Assembly: GCA_963753955.1 (NCBI GenBank)
Contig: CAVWEM010000010.1
Location: 68,624-132,623 of the forward strand
Reading direction: 5' to 3'
DNA: 64,000 nucleotides
Source of the DNA: Methylumidiphilus sp963753955
GTDB lineage: Bacteria > Pseudomonadota > Gammaproteobacteria > Methylococcales > Methylococcaceae
In this document: positions 29,447 through 39,347 of the stretch, piece by piece
Numbering within the stretch: position 1 is the first letter of the stretch
Layout of the letters: each line of letters begins with the position of its first letter
Program-made: the position numbers and the translations under genes
The notes under the pieces: model-generated
Told to the model about the DNA's origin: nothing
The model's database searches: none
The model's input: the letters and a program-made list of their open reading frames with translations, nothing else

Positions 29447-29590
29447 TAGACTTGTTCCCGATGACTTTTAATATAAATCAAATAGATAGACTCATTCTTT
29501 AATACTGGCAAATACTTTTTCCCCAGAATTTTTGCAAAAAATTTATCTATGTTAGTGATTTTAAATGATATAGCATCGGGAACAAGTCTA
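29447..29590. mobile_element. MITE with ends of the IS5-type element at 50162-51214
   Basis: A 144-base AT-rich segment bounded by perfect inverted copies of TAGACTTGTTCCCGATG. The outer 14 bases are the same as one end of the full IS5-type element at 50162-51214, and TA flanks both sides. No coding capacity. It is most simply a non-autonomous derivative moved by that transposase. Confidence 0.8.
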
Positions 29591-29614
29591 TTGGACTGAC
29601 TGCAGGTTTTCACC

Positions 29615-30302
29615 ATGGCTAATTCCGCAATTCCCCGCGACGATGTCGGCAGGCTGGGCCTGTTGCGCCATCTCAACGCCACCCTGCCTAGCATGGCCGA
29701 CTTGCTGGGCGTTCCCGCCGAAACGCTCACCCGCCTTGACAAGGCTACGGTCAGCTTCGGCTTCGCCCTTGATTGGCAAACGGCCCTGAAAAACGCTGCC
29801 GAAGGCGCGTTGGCCCTGAAATTAGCCGTGCGTGACGGGCCCCGTCACCGGTGCGCTGGCCGTCCATCCCGTCACCCTGCCCACCCCGCCCGAAGGCCCG
29901 TTGTTCGAGGATATTTACAACTTCCTCGTCGAACTGATTGCCTTCATCAAGGGCCAAGCCCACTATACCGACGCCATCGGCCAGACCCTCAACATCTTGG
30001 CCCAAAAAACCTTGGCCGTGGATTTGGACAGCTTGCAGCCGGTGTTGAGCTTCAAGTTCGTCAACGACCAACCCTTTCTCGATCGGGCCAAGGCAGGCAT
30101 GGAAGCGCTGGAAATCGAAGTAGATCGCGGCAATGGTTTCACCCTGCTCACCATCGACTCCCACCCCGGCCACCTCGACACCGCCCCGCTTCCCGCCCCC
30201 GGCACCACCGCGCTATGGCGTTATCGTGGCATTTACCGGCAGAAAGACCAGTGCGTCGGGCAATGGGGTGTGGTGTTGGAAGTGGCGGTGAAGGGCGTTT
30301 GA
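29615..30302 (+). CDS. Conserved hypothetical protein, frameshifted
   Basis: Two frames, 29615-29840 and 29840-30302, form one product of about 228 residues that I do not recognise. The N-terminal part is helical (LGLLRHLNATLPSMADLLG). The middle has YNFLVELIAFIKGQAHYTDAIGQTLNIL. The end has HPGHLDTAPLPAPGTTALW then RYRGIYRQKDQCVGQWG, which looks like a beta-sandwich of the fibronectin type III kind. A one-base indel near 29840 separates the frames. Its upstream region is the MITE, so its original promoter may be displaced. Function unknown. Confidence 0.6.
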
Positions 30303-30359
30303 ATATAACTTGGGTGGGCAACCGGCCTCATTATTTACCCACGCGGAACCGGCATCATC

Positions 30360-30389
30360 GGTGGGCGGGCAAAAAGACGCCTGCCCACC
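30360..30389 (+). terminator. Hairpin after the hypothetical gene
   Basis: GGTGGGCGGGC at 30360-30370 pairs with GCCTGCCCACC at 30379-30389 with one mismatch. No T run follows, so it may be a repeat and not a terminator. Confidence 0.35.
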
Positions 30390-30422
30390 CTCGACTGATA
30401 GGTGATGAGGACTTCTGCAAAC

Positions 30423-31244
30423 GGAGGTGGGTTTAATTGATTTATTAAGTATGGTAGAGCATAAAATTTTCAAGCTTCTTAGGCAACCATTCCAATGGCG
30501 TATCAAATTGTTTTGTGCAAGTATTGCAACAGTTCCGAGGTTGTCCGTTACGGCACCCAAAGCGGTCGTTCCCGGTTTCGCTGCAAGGAGTGCGGGCGAA
30601 TATTCAAGACCGACTGCGTGTACCGGGCCTACGAGCCTGGCGTCAAAGACCAGATTGTGGACATTGCCATGAACGGCGGCGGCATCCGGGATGCTTCGCG
30701 CATTCTGGGTATCGGCAAACACACCGTCATTTCCACGCTAAAAAAAGCTCCGCTGAAGTGGTCGCCGTGAACCCTTACATCGGTACGCGTGAGATCGCCG
30801 TCGAAATCAGGCATCCCCTTGATTCTCCAATGGATGTTCAGGCAGACGAGCCATGGAGCTACGTCGGCGACAAAAAGAACCAACGCTGGCTCCGGTATGC
30901 CATCGATGCCGTGACAGGCTGTGTCCTGTCGTTCGTTTTCGGGCGGCGCCAAGATGCGGTGTGCGAGCAATTGATCTCAAATTTGAAGGCATTCAATATC
31001 CGGACCTATTACACAGACGATTGGGGCAGCTATTCCGCACTCATCCCTAAAGACAAGCACGTCATTGGCAAGCAGCATGCTCAAAAAATAGAAAACAAAA
31101 ACCTTTTGTTGCGAACCCGGATCAAGCGATTGACGCGCAAAACGATCTGCTTTTCAAAATTGGAAGCACTTCACAACACGGTGATAGGGTTGTTTATAAA
31201 TAGATACTGCTTTCAATCTCAATAAATCAATTAAACCCACCACC
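30423..31244 (+). mobile_element. IS1-family insertion sequence, copy 1
   Basis: An 822-base element with imperfect inverted ends beginning GGAGGTGGGTTTAATTG and GGTGGTGGGTTTAATTG. An 8-base target duplication CTGCAAAC is present at 30415-30422 and 31245-31252. The second copy (46668-47586) is nearly identical apart from an inserted MITE. The clean target duplication shows recent insertion. Confidence 0.93.
30495..31225 (+). CDS. IS1 transposase InsA/InsB (frameshifted pair)
   Basis: Frame 1 (30495-30770) encodes InsA: a zinc-finger part (LCKYCNSSEVVRYGTQSGRSR) and a helix-turn-helix. Frame 2 continues as InsB with DEPWSYVGDKKNQRW, YYTDDWGSYSALIP and the final catalytic segment of the IS1 DDE domain. 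The switch point is a run of seven A at 30740-30746. Frameshifting at an A run is the known way IS1 makes its InsAB transposase. Copy 2 has eight A and reads as one frame. Confidence 0.9.
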
Positions 31245-31388
31245 CTGCAAACGTTAAACCGCCATTGGGAGGAATGATGTACACATTTAAACAATACGCT
31301 AGACAATCCATGCTACTGGCGGCAAGCCTGTTCGCCGGTATTGTGGCCCCTGTGCAAGCGGTTACCCTGACATTGAAGACTAACCAAT

Positions 31389-32547
31389 AGGACTTACGCA
31401 CGAGCCTGAAGCTACCGCAGAACCCTGGCGGTTCACGGTTTCAGGTCAGGCGAAGGACATGGGTATTGACGGGTTTTTAAGCCCCTCCCTCATATAATCG
31501 GAGAGAAGGTTGTTTTTCAGGGCGTAGATGTTTGTTTTGAGTTTCCTGGCGAGCCTTGTCAGGCAGTGCCAGGCGAGTATCGCGCAGCGATGTGGTTTCT
31601 CTGGGCGCGGGCCTTGCGGCATTGGCATTTCTCCAGGCCGAGCATTTGCTTGCCTTCGCGGTGGTATTGCTCGATTTTCCAGCGGACGGCGCACATATCT
31701 TTAATGGCGACGGCGGAATCCTGGGAAAGGCCGTTGGTGGCGACGTGTTCCGTGCGGTTTGTCGCCGCAACCCGGAACAGTTTCACCTTGTAATCCATCG
31801 GGAATCCATGTATCTTCACAAGCTTGCCGCGCAGCATTTCGTCGCCGAACCATTCCAGGCCGGAAACGGCCTTGCAGGGGGTTTTGCCCCGGCTGTCGTC
31901 CGCCTTGCGGTTGGCTTTGAGCGGGCAATAAAACACCTTTCCGGCCCTGTCGATGTGCATCATCAAATCCTTGGTGGCGTACCAGGAATCCATCAGCGCG
32001 GCGCGGAACGGCAGGTTCTTGCCTTGGATGGCATCGTCGAACATGTCCCGCACGTGGTCGAGCTTGGTCTTGCCGTCCCCGTCGGGGTCGTATATCCGCC
32101 AATCGATGATCCAGTGTTCGCCGGTATCCAGGTTAGCGTACACGCAATTGGCGACGCCGATGCCTTTCACGACGCCATGCCCGTTGCCGCTATACTGGCG
32201 GCGCACCCGTTCTATCTTGAAAGAATGGCGCTTGTCCAGTACGCTGTCGTCGAATATCAGGCAGGCGTTCCCGCCACGGCGGACAAGGTGCCCGACGGAC
32301 TGCCAGGCCGCATTCGGCGAGACGCCGTCCTCCATGAGGCAACGGTTTATGGCATCATGTGAAAACCCAATATGATGGTCGGCCATGTAGGTTTGCGTGT
32401 AGTTCATAAGAGCCGCAATAATAAATTGACAATAGTCCTTTCGCGTCGGCTTCAGGCCGGAGTATTTTCTCGTCTTCATAGGCGGCTATTATACTCCGTT
32501 AAGGCCAATATTAATATACCCATGTTAATATATTTTGCGTAAGTCCT
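31389..32547 (-). mobile_element. IS701-like insertion sequence
   Basis: A 1159-base element with perfect 12-base inverted ends AGGACTTACGCA. It interrupts the 5' part of the glycosidase gene. I see no clear target duplication. The ends match those of the MITE inside the second IS1 copy (46723-46811). Confidence 0.85.
31446..32479 (-). CDS. DDE transposase, IS701-like (one apparent frameshift)
   Basis: The main frame (32479 down to about 31600) has CLIFDDSVLDKRHSFKIE and ALMDSWYATKDLMMHID with the first two Asp of a DDE site, and RWKIEQYHREGKQMLGLEKC with the Glu, typical of IS701/IS4-superfamily enzymes. The C-terminus is in another frame: LAWHCLTRLARKLKTNIYAL, ending at 31446. The break is near 31600. 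It may be an indel or partial inactivation. Confidence 0.8.
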
Positions 32548-34266
32548 GACTATGTCGTTGCCTGCCGACCTCATGAACGGGCAATACACCTTCTATCTGG
32601 TCGCCGTACGGGCCTGCGCAAACCTCCCCTAGACAGTTCTGCATGGCTGGGCTACACCAGCACCGCTATCACGGTAAATCCGGCGGTGCCCGCGCTGCCA
32701 ACCGAGGTTGTAGTCCGAGCAGGCGACCGGCGGCTGTTTCTGCGCGAGCGGATGGCTGACGGGACGCTAGACGCCGAGCGGGCCTTCGTCTTTAAAGGCG
32801 TGAACTGGTCGCCTAGCAGCAGAGGCACGACTTTGGAAGGTTTGGGGGCTGAATTTGCTTTATGGCAAGCCACGGACATTCCCCTCATGAAGCAGATGGG
32901 GGTCAATACAGTGCGGGTTTACCGTGATTTCGGCACCGGTGCGGATGCGTTTTTGATTCTTGACGAATTGTGGCGGCACGGTATCAAAGTCGTCATGGCG
33001 GTGGATTCTCCGCCGGGTAAACCTAGCGCCGACATGGACAACGTTACAACAATCGTCAATGCTTACAAAAACCATCCGGCGATTTTGATGTGGGCAGTGG
33101 GCAACGAATGGGACATCAACAAATATTATGACAAGCAAAAATTTCCAACCCTCGAAGCGGCGGCTGCGTTTACCGAGCAAGCGGCAAAGCTGATAAAAAC
33201 CCTGGATGCCAAGCATCCGGTTAGCACGATTATCGCCGATCCGCATATTCCTGGCACCCATCCGTTAAGCAAAGCCGCTTTTCCGTATTTGTCAGGGCCT
33301 TATACGCAAGACATCGTAAATAACTTAGTGCCTAGCGTTGATGTGTGGGGCATCAACTTGTATCGCGGCAACAGCTTTGGCGACGCCTTGTTGCAATGGC
33401 GCTCCATTTCAACTGAGCCTGCTTTTATCGGCGAATATGGGGCAGATTCTTATGACCATCGCATCTCTTTGGAAAACCAAGCGATGCAGGCGCAAATGGA
33501 CGCGCAGTTATGGGACGAGGCTTATTTCGACCTTGCCGCAGAACGCACAGCAGGCGTGCTTATCGGCACATTGGCTTTTGAATGGAACGACGAGTGGTGG
33601 AAAAACGGCAACCCTTCGGTGCAAGACATTCCGAATGAAATCAATGGTGGTCAGCCCGACAATTACAACGATGAGGAATGGTTTGGCGTAGTTTACATCG
33701 ACCGCGCACCAAAGCAAGCATATGCCAGCCTGCAAAACCGGTTTCAGCAAGGCCAATATGCTGTCCAACTGGATGCGGCACCCGTTCTGACAGCCTCACC
33801 AGGCTATCTTGGGCAATTCAAAATCGGCGAAAAGCTTTTTTTAAACCGCGCGGGGGACAGTATGGTGCCCGAGGTATTAATGTGGCGGTCGTTGACCAAA
33901 ATACAGGGATTCGGTTCAGCGACATAAAGACCTTTGATACGTGGGCGACGGCTTATGGCACTCGAACGTTCGCCAATACACGCGCTTTCATAGATTATCT
34001 CAACGGCCTGCCGATCGGCACAATAATGGCGATAGCGATAGTGGATGAGGGCGGGTTTGTGAATCCTGCAAATACACCATGGGATAATCCAACAGTTGAA
34101 GAAGCATATAAGCTGCTTGAATCGTTTGGCAGTACCAAAATACGACAAGCCAAATACAACGGGGCCTGGGCCATGCTGGCAATCAAAGGCCAAAGCGCAG
34201 CGCTTGCGGAGAGTGTCGCCGATCCCGGCGCGGTCGCCACGGCACAATCCAAGCTGTCGTTGAAGC

Positions 34267-35351
34267 CTAAGTACAGGACAAAACCTCCAGAGCCCATAGG
34301 AATTCCTGGAATTTCTCGCTGAGGTTCAGCACGATGTTGCGGAGGAAGTCGAGTCCGTGGCGGAACAAGGACTTGAGGGGACGCTGCAGGGTCTTTTAAA
34401 AAGGATGGGGTTTTGCCCATGGAGCAACTGGCCGGTGCGGTAAGTCCAGGCGAAGGCCAGAGCGAGCAGGCCCATCAGCTCGGCAAGGCGCTCGGGGCCG
34501 GTCAGGTGGGTATCCTCGAAGTTGAAGCCCCGGCTCTTCAGGCAGCCGAACAGGGTCTCGACCTGCCAGCGGTCGGCGTAGGCGCCGATGGCTTCGGCCT
34601 GTGGCGCGGAGGATGAGGCGATGAACAGGAAGTCGCCGTCGTCCAGGCGCGGCGCGGTGATATGAACGAAACCGCCCCAGACCGGCCTGCGCCCCGGCAG
34701 GTGCCGGCAGTCGCCGGGCTTGAGCGAGCCGAACAACACGTCCAGGCGCATCATCCGGTTCCGGCCATTGGGGGCGAGCGTGTTGCGCTTGAGGCGCTGG
34801 TGGAACGGGATGCCTTGGCTTTGCAGCCAGCGGAACCAGTCCTCGCCGACGAACTCGCGGTCGGCCAGCAGCGCCTCAATCGTGGCGACACCAAAGACTT
34901 TGAGGAAACGCCCCATCAAGGCGACGCGCTCGGCGGTGTCGGAGTTGCCCGCCTTGTCCAGGACGCTCCAGAACACCGGCAGGGCGATGCCGTGGCAGGC
35001 GATGCCGAGTACGAGGAAGTTGATGTCGGCCTTGCCGAACTGCCCGTTCGTGCGGTCCATCGTCAGCCGCCAGGGGCCGTCGCCGACCGGGCCGATGCGC
35101 ACCAGCAGGCGGGCCAGGTCGTCGTAGCCGATCCCGAACGAGCGGAAAAAGCGTTGCAGGCGCTTGTAGTGCGAGTCCACCTTGGCCTTGCCGCCGAAGC
35201 CGGTGGCCAGCTCGGCCAGGCTGACGCTGCGCACCTTGAGCAGCGCCAGCAGGAATTGGGCAAGGAAGCTTATCCTCGCGCCGTGCCAAGGCAGGTGTTC
35301 GGCCAGGACGGCCTTGAGTTCGTGGATCGGGTCGTTCGGGGAGGCAGTCAT
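34267..35351 (-). CDS. IS4-family transposase (one apparent frameshift)
   Basis: The N-terminal and catalytic frame (35351 to about 34400) shows WRLTMDRTNGQFGKADINFL, LLADREFVGEDWF and ADRWQVETLFGCLKSRGFNFE, the DDE layout of IS4 transposases (Y-(2)-R-(3)-E-(6)-K region). An indel near 34400 shifts to the C-terminus LQRPLKSLFRHGLDFLRNI and then LEVLSCT. The stop TAG is made by the terminal bases of the element. Confidence 0.87.
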
Positions 35352-35419
35352 CGGGCCTGGAAAAAGCTATTGGCTTAACCCATGACAATCAATCAGTTAA
35401 ATTTTTGTCCTGTACTTAG
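34267..35419 (-). mobile_element. IS4-family insertion sequence
   Basis: A 1153-base element with ends CTAAGTACAGGACAAAA and its inverse. A perfect 9-base target duplication CGTTGAAGC lies at 34258-34266 and 35420-35428. It inserted into the last codons of the glycosidase-ILEI gene, whose original stop follows at 35454. Confidence 0.9.
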
Positions 35420-35458
35420 CGTTGAAGCTTAACCCTGATTATGGACGTCGTTAAGCAG

Positions 35459-35549
35459 CGTAGGTTGGGTTGCCATCTTTTTGGCAACCCCAACATTTCG
35501 CCGGAATCCGTTGGGTTGCGATGGAGCCGCAACCCAACCTACGCCGCTA
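35459..35549. repeat. GTAGGTTGGG palindromic repeat
   Basis: GTAGGTTGGGTTGCC near the left end is answered by GCAACCCAACCTACG on the right, with smaller inverted units between. The same family appears at 63630-63711. It follows the stop of the glycosidase gene. Confidence 0.75.
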
Positions 35550-35651
35550 TGCAAGAATTACGCAGTTCAATATCCAACCGCATTAGGTGATTTCCGACAA
35601 ACAGAATCCCTGTTAAAATAGCGTTCCCCATTCATCCGACTGACCGATCAC

Positions 35652-36050
35652 ATGATCTTGCCATTTACTGCCGAGCCAACCCCGTTGCCCTTAAGCGCCT
35701 CCCAAATCGAAGACTTGAAACTGGCGAGAGCCAAAATGTTGGGGGTCGAGCGCCGTTCGTTTCAGGCGGCGATGGCGCTCAAGTCAAGTATTGCGGGGGC
35801 AGCGCCCGCCAGGCGGAGCGGGTCTTCTGCTGGGGGTGCGACACCGTCCAACTGGGGTTGCATGAACTTCGCGCTGGCGTGGTCTGCCTAGGGACGCAAG
35901 CCGCCTGCTGCGGCAACATGCTCTGGGAGGAAAGGCATCCAGAGGTGGCGGCAGCTCTGTTTGCGTTGGCAGAATCACACGCCCAGCAAGACCCCGCCTT
36001 CCGCACGGCGCTGGCGTACACCCGCCTGACTGCGGCGGAAGCGCACGTAG
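35652..36050 (+). pseudogene. ISAzo13-type transposase remnant
   Basis: Fragments in two frames align with the N-terminal third of ISAzo13 transposases: SQIEDLKLARAKMLGVERRS, then YCGGSARQAERVF, VQLGLHELRAGVVCLGTQ, ERHPEVAAALFALAES and FRTALAYTRLTAAEAH. There is at least one frameshift near 35790. The rest is cut off by the IS1182 element starting at 36051. The remains of the 3' part are not seen on the other side. Confidence 0.65.
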
Positions 36051-37761
36051 GGTGCGAGACTGTGAAAGAGTTCAGCCGGATATTCCCAATAACCGCCCCC
36101 GTCTTTTTTCTAAAACGCCATTGGCAAGAAATGCCGGGGAATCCTTCAATACAGGCCGCCCCGCGCCTTGTTTTTAGGCATATTGGATCATTTTGGCCCG
36201 GTTCCCGCCGCGCCGGGCGCAATACTCCCGCAGCGCCTCAAACCCCAGCAGGTTCAGTACCCGGGTGAAGTTGTAGCACAACACCATCAGGCTGAACTCG
36301 CCACGGTATTTCTCCAGGCCGCGCATCAGGAAGTGGTGCATGCCCGCCCGGTGCTTGAGGGTGCCGAAGGGGTGCTCGGCGAGCTGGCTGCGCTTTCTCA
36401 TGCGCCCGCCCGCTTGGGCCATCCGCTGGCGGTGCCGTTCGACGGCCGCCTCGTGCTGCCAGCGCTCCAGTTTTTTGTAGGCGGCGTTTGCCGTCAGGCA
36501 TTGCACACGCAACGGGCAGGCGGCGCAGGCGGAGACCTTGGACTTGTGGGCCTGGACAAGCTTGCCGCCGCGCTCTTGGGGCTTGCCGCAGGCTTCCAGC
36601 GTTTCGCCGTTGGGGCAGGTGTGGCGGTCTTCGGCTGCGTCGTACCGGAACCGTTCGCGGGTGAAGCGTCCGTCCTTTTCCGCCGCCGTGATGGCCTTGG
36701 GCTCGGGCACGTAGACCTCGAAGCCGAGTTCCTCGGCCCGCTGGATCTGCTCGCCGCTGTGGTAGCCGGTGTCGGCCAGCCCGACCAGGCGCTCGGATTG
36801 CGGGATTTCCCGGGCCTTTTCCAGCATCGGCACGAGCTGCTGGCGGTCGTTGCCGTCTTGGGTGGCTTCGCTGGCAACGATGAGCTTGTGTTTGCCGTCA
36901 ACGGCGATCTGCACGTTGTAGCCGGCGGTGGTCTTGCCCTTTTTGCTGAGGAGCCGCGCGTCGGGGTCGACCGTGGAGAGCTGGCTGTCCGCCGACTTTT
37001 CAAGCCGCGCGCGCAGGGCGTGCTTTTCCGCCCGCCTCTCCTTGAGCCGGGCGATTTTGTCGGCCAGGCCTTCGTCCTCCACCAGGCTGCCCAGGCCTGC
37101 TTGGTCGTCTTGGGCGTCCTGCTCGGCGAGCTGGCGCTGGTAGGCGTCGATCTTTTTCTCCAGGGCCGCCAGCTGGTCGTCGAGCTTTTTGGCGGTGAAA
37201 ATGCCGTCGCTGCTGGCGTCGGCCTTGAAGAAGCTGCCGTCGACGGCCACCTCGTCGCCGCCGAGCAGCGCCAAGTCCTTGCACAGCAGGATGAAGTCCT
37301 TGTTGGCGGCCTTGAGGGCCTGGCCGTTGTCCTTGCGGAAGTTGGCGAGGGTCTTGTAGCCAGGGCGCAGGCCCTGGGCCAGCCAGATGGCCTCGAGGTT
37401 GCGCACCGCCTCGCGCTCCAGGCGGCGGCTGGAGTGGATGCGGTTGAGGTAGCCGTACAGGTAGAGCTTGAGCAGCGCCGCCGGGGGGAACGGCGGCTGC
37501 CCGGCGCGGGGGCCGGACCGGGTGTTTTGGAAACCGAGCGCGGCAAGGTCCAGGCTTTCGACATAGGCGTCGATGGCCCTGACGGGGTTGCCTTCAGCAA
37601 CGTAGTCGTCGATGCTGGGGGGCAGCAGCATCCCCTGCCCGCGGTGCTGTCCCGCCTTGTAGGTTCTCGGCATCATTTGCCCTTTTTATTCAATAGGATA
37701 ATCGCCAATATTATGCCAAAATCTCGAAGAGACAGGGTGGATTCTTTCACAGTCTCGCACC
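36051..37761 (-). mobile_element. IS1182-family insertion sequence
   Basis: A 1711-base element with inverted ends GGTGCGAGACTGTGAAAGA. The flanks carry CGTAG in inverted orientation on both sides, which suggests insertion at a small palindrome. It separates the ISAzo13 remnant from the REP-associated transposase fragment. Confidence 0.88.
36174..37676 (-). CDS. IS1182-family transposase
   Basis: A full-length 500-residue DDE transposase. It begins MPRTYKAGQHRGQGMLLPPS and has the DUF772-like N-terminal domain (AALLKLYLYGYLNRIHSSRR), VAVDGSFFKADAS with an active-site Asp, GLADTGYHSGEQIQRAEE, a Cys-rich insert (CPLRVQCLT) and EHPFGTLKHRAGMHHFLMRG with the catalytic Glu. No frameshift, so it may be active. 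Confidence 0.93.
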   Translation of the reverse strand: MMPRTYKAGQHRGQGMLLPPSIDDYVAEGNPVRAIDAYVESLDLAALGFQNTRSGPRAGQPPFPPAALLKLYLYGYLNRIHSSRRLEREAVRNLEAIWLAQGLRPGYKTLANFRKDNGQALKAANKDFILLCKDLALLGGDEVAVDGSFFKADASSDGIFTAKKLDDQLAALEKKIDAYQRQLAEQDAQDDQAGLGSLVEDEGLADKIARLKERRAEKHALRARLEKSADSQLSTVDPDARLLSKKGKTTAGYNVQIAVDGKHKLIVASEATQDGNDRQQLVPMLEKAREIPQSERLVGLADTGYHSGEQIQRAEELGFEVYVPEPKAITAAEKDGRFTRERFRYDAAEDRHTCPNGETLEACGKPQERGGKLVQAHKSKVSACAACPLRVQCLTANAAYKKLERWQHEAAVERHRQRMAQAGGRMRKRSQLAEHPFGTLKHRAGMHHFLMRGLEKYRGEFSLMVLCYNFTRVLNLLGFEALREYCARRGGNRAKMIQYA

Positions 37762-37802
37762 TACGACTTCCCGGCAAATATATCCAATGCTTTATTCTTG
37801 AC

Positions 37803-38048
37803 ATGTCCCGCTATCGACGCGATTACGCACCCGAAGCGACTTATTTCTTTACCGTGGTCACTTACCGCCGCCGTTCTTTTCTGTGTGATGATGATGTCCG
37901 CGAAGCCCTGCGCGATGCCATTCAACTGACCCGTGAAAACCATCCATTTGTGATTGAAGCCTGGGTTTTACTGCCCGATCATTTGCAATGTATCAGGAAA
38001 CTTACACCCGGCGATGCCGACCATTCCACACGCTGGAAGCCAGCGTAG
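37803..38048 (+). pseudogene. Truncated REP-associated tyrosine transposase (RAYT)
   Basis: An 81-residue fragment of a Y1 (HUH) transposase: MSRYRRDYAPEATYFFTVVT, RRSFLCDDDVREALRDAI, NHPFVIEAWVLLPDHLQCI. The usual HUH-region PDHLHCIW reads PDHLQCIR here, so a metal-binding His is replaced by Gln. The frame ends in a REP sequence at 38045 and lacks the C-terminal half with the active Tyr. It is therefore dead, but it shows a RAYT once acted here. Confidence 0.8.
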
Positions 38049-38075
38049 CCCGGACGAAGCTTGCGGAGTCCGGGT
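38045..38075. repeat. REP element of the GTAGCCCGG type
   Basis: GTAGCCCGGACGAAGCTTGC followed by GGAGTCCGGGT forms the CCCGGA ... TCCGGG palindrome typical of REPs served by RAYT proteins. It directly ends the truncated RAYT gene. Confidence 0.7.
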
Positions 38076-38168
38076 TGATCGGAGCCACGAATCCCCGCAT
38101 TTCGCTACGCTTCATGCAGGCTACGTTGACTTACGTGGATTTTCAGCACAAAACCAAGCCAATGGCCC

Positions 38169-39280
38169 ATGATGCGAGATATTAAAAAATACAGCTTTAT
38201 TGACGCGCTTCGGGGATTGGCAATCCTAGGCGTAATTCTTACGCATTCATCAAACTTTGTGGCACCAGACACCACCGCCCTTCAGTCCATAATGTCGCAT
38301 GGACGGTTCGGTGTCCAACTCTTTTATATAGCCAGCGCGTTGACTCTTTGCCTGTCTTGGGAGGCCAGAAAAAACAATGAGATCTCCCCTCTCCGAAATT
38401 TCTTTATAAGAAGATTTTTTCGAATTGCGCCGATGTTCTACTTGGCAATATTTTTTTATGCCTTGCTATATGGGTTTTCCCCAAGATACTGGGCACCCAA
38501 TGGCATAGAGTGGTGGTTTATTCCGCTGACGATGTTTTTTTCCCACGGATTCCACCCGGAGACCATAAACTCGATTGTTCCCGGCGGATGGTCAATCGCA
38601 GTTGAAATGTGCTTTTATGCCACCCTGCCCCTTCTGCTATCATATGTCACATCCATGAGAACCTGCGCCTTTGTTATGGTGTTGAGCATTCTTGGATATG
38701 TGGTTAATAGGATTGTGCTTATAAATGTCCTATCAGATTTTTATCCGGCTGACCATCAGTATCTTGTCTATAGCTTTGCGTTTTTGAATTTTTTGGCCAG
38801 CTTCCGATCTTCATCATCGGTACGCTTGTCTATTTTCTGTTCAGGAAGAAAGACTCTCAAAAACAATGGGCAGTTCTTGGCGGCTTAGTCTTGCTTGCGT
38901 CGCCTTTTCTGCTGGCCATCTTGCCGACCCATGCCGCAGTGAAACTATTTGATAGCCACTTGGCTGCTGGGGTGTTGTTTGCCGCCTTTACGCTTGTCCT
39001 AGCGCATGCGCCGACCATCGTTGTGGTCAACCCAATCACCACCATGCTTGGGAAAATAAGTTTCAGCATGTATCTAACCCATTTCGGAATATTAGAACTA
39101 TTTTCCAGGCTCGGCGTCACTTCGCTTTTCAATACTGGAAATCGCGCAAGTGTGTCCCACTACCTATGTGTCGTGCTTGCAACCGCCATAGTTTCATTTT
39201 TCCTATATAAATTCGTTGAATCTCCAGGGGTTTCCCTTGGCAATCGCCTAATCCGCAAGCTCGAAGAAGGCCAGTCGTGA
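38169..39280 (+). CDS. Acyltransferase 3 family membrane protein, frameshifted
   Basis: Two frames (38169-38810 and 38810-39280) form one acyltransferase-3 (OafA-like) protein of about 370 residues with about ten membrane segments. The N-terminal IDALRGLAILGVILTHSS holds the catalytic His, and RNFFIRRFFRIAPMFYLAIF the conserved Arg region. The second frame has LGKISFSMYLTHFGILELF near the end. The break near 38810 sits in FLASFRSSSS; another frame gives LPIFIIGTLVYFLF. Such enzymes O-acylate surface sugars. Base composition is AT-richer than the neighbours, suggesting transfer. Confidence 0.8.
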
Positions 39281-39347
39281 AACCGTTTCACAAGCTGGTC
39301 CGGCCCGAATGGTTTGAAATGGGCCAGCGCCTTCCGCATGGCAAACC

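Larger units (their letters stand above)
31274..35454 (+). pseudogene. Secreted glycoside hydrolase with C-terminal ILEI (FAM3-like) domain, broken by two ISs
   Basis: The gene starts at 31274 behind GGGAGG with a signal peptide (MLLAASLFAGIVAPVQA). It is cut at about 31388 by an IS701-like element and resumes after 32547 (LMNGQYTFYLVAV). The main frame (about 32640-33870) is a TIM-barrel glycosidase: FKGVNWSPSSRGTT, MKQMGVNTVRVYRDFG, WAVGNEWDINKYY with the likely acid/base Glu, and FIGEYGADSYD with the likely nucleophile. After an indel near 33855 comes an ILEI domain: GARGINVAVVDQNTG, FDTWATAYGTRTF, YNGAWAMLAIKGQ. An IS4 element at 34267-35419 splits the last codons; the original end is LSLKLNPDYGRR at 35454. 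Confidence 0.78.

Noticed and set aside
35858..36268. Plus-strand frame as a separate gene
   Set aside because: It joins an ISAzo13 fragment to the left end of IS1182 and is a chimera made by the insertion.
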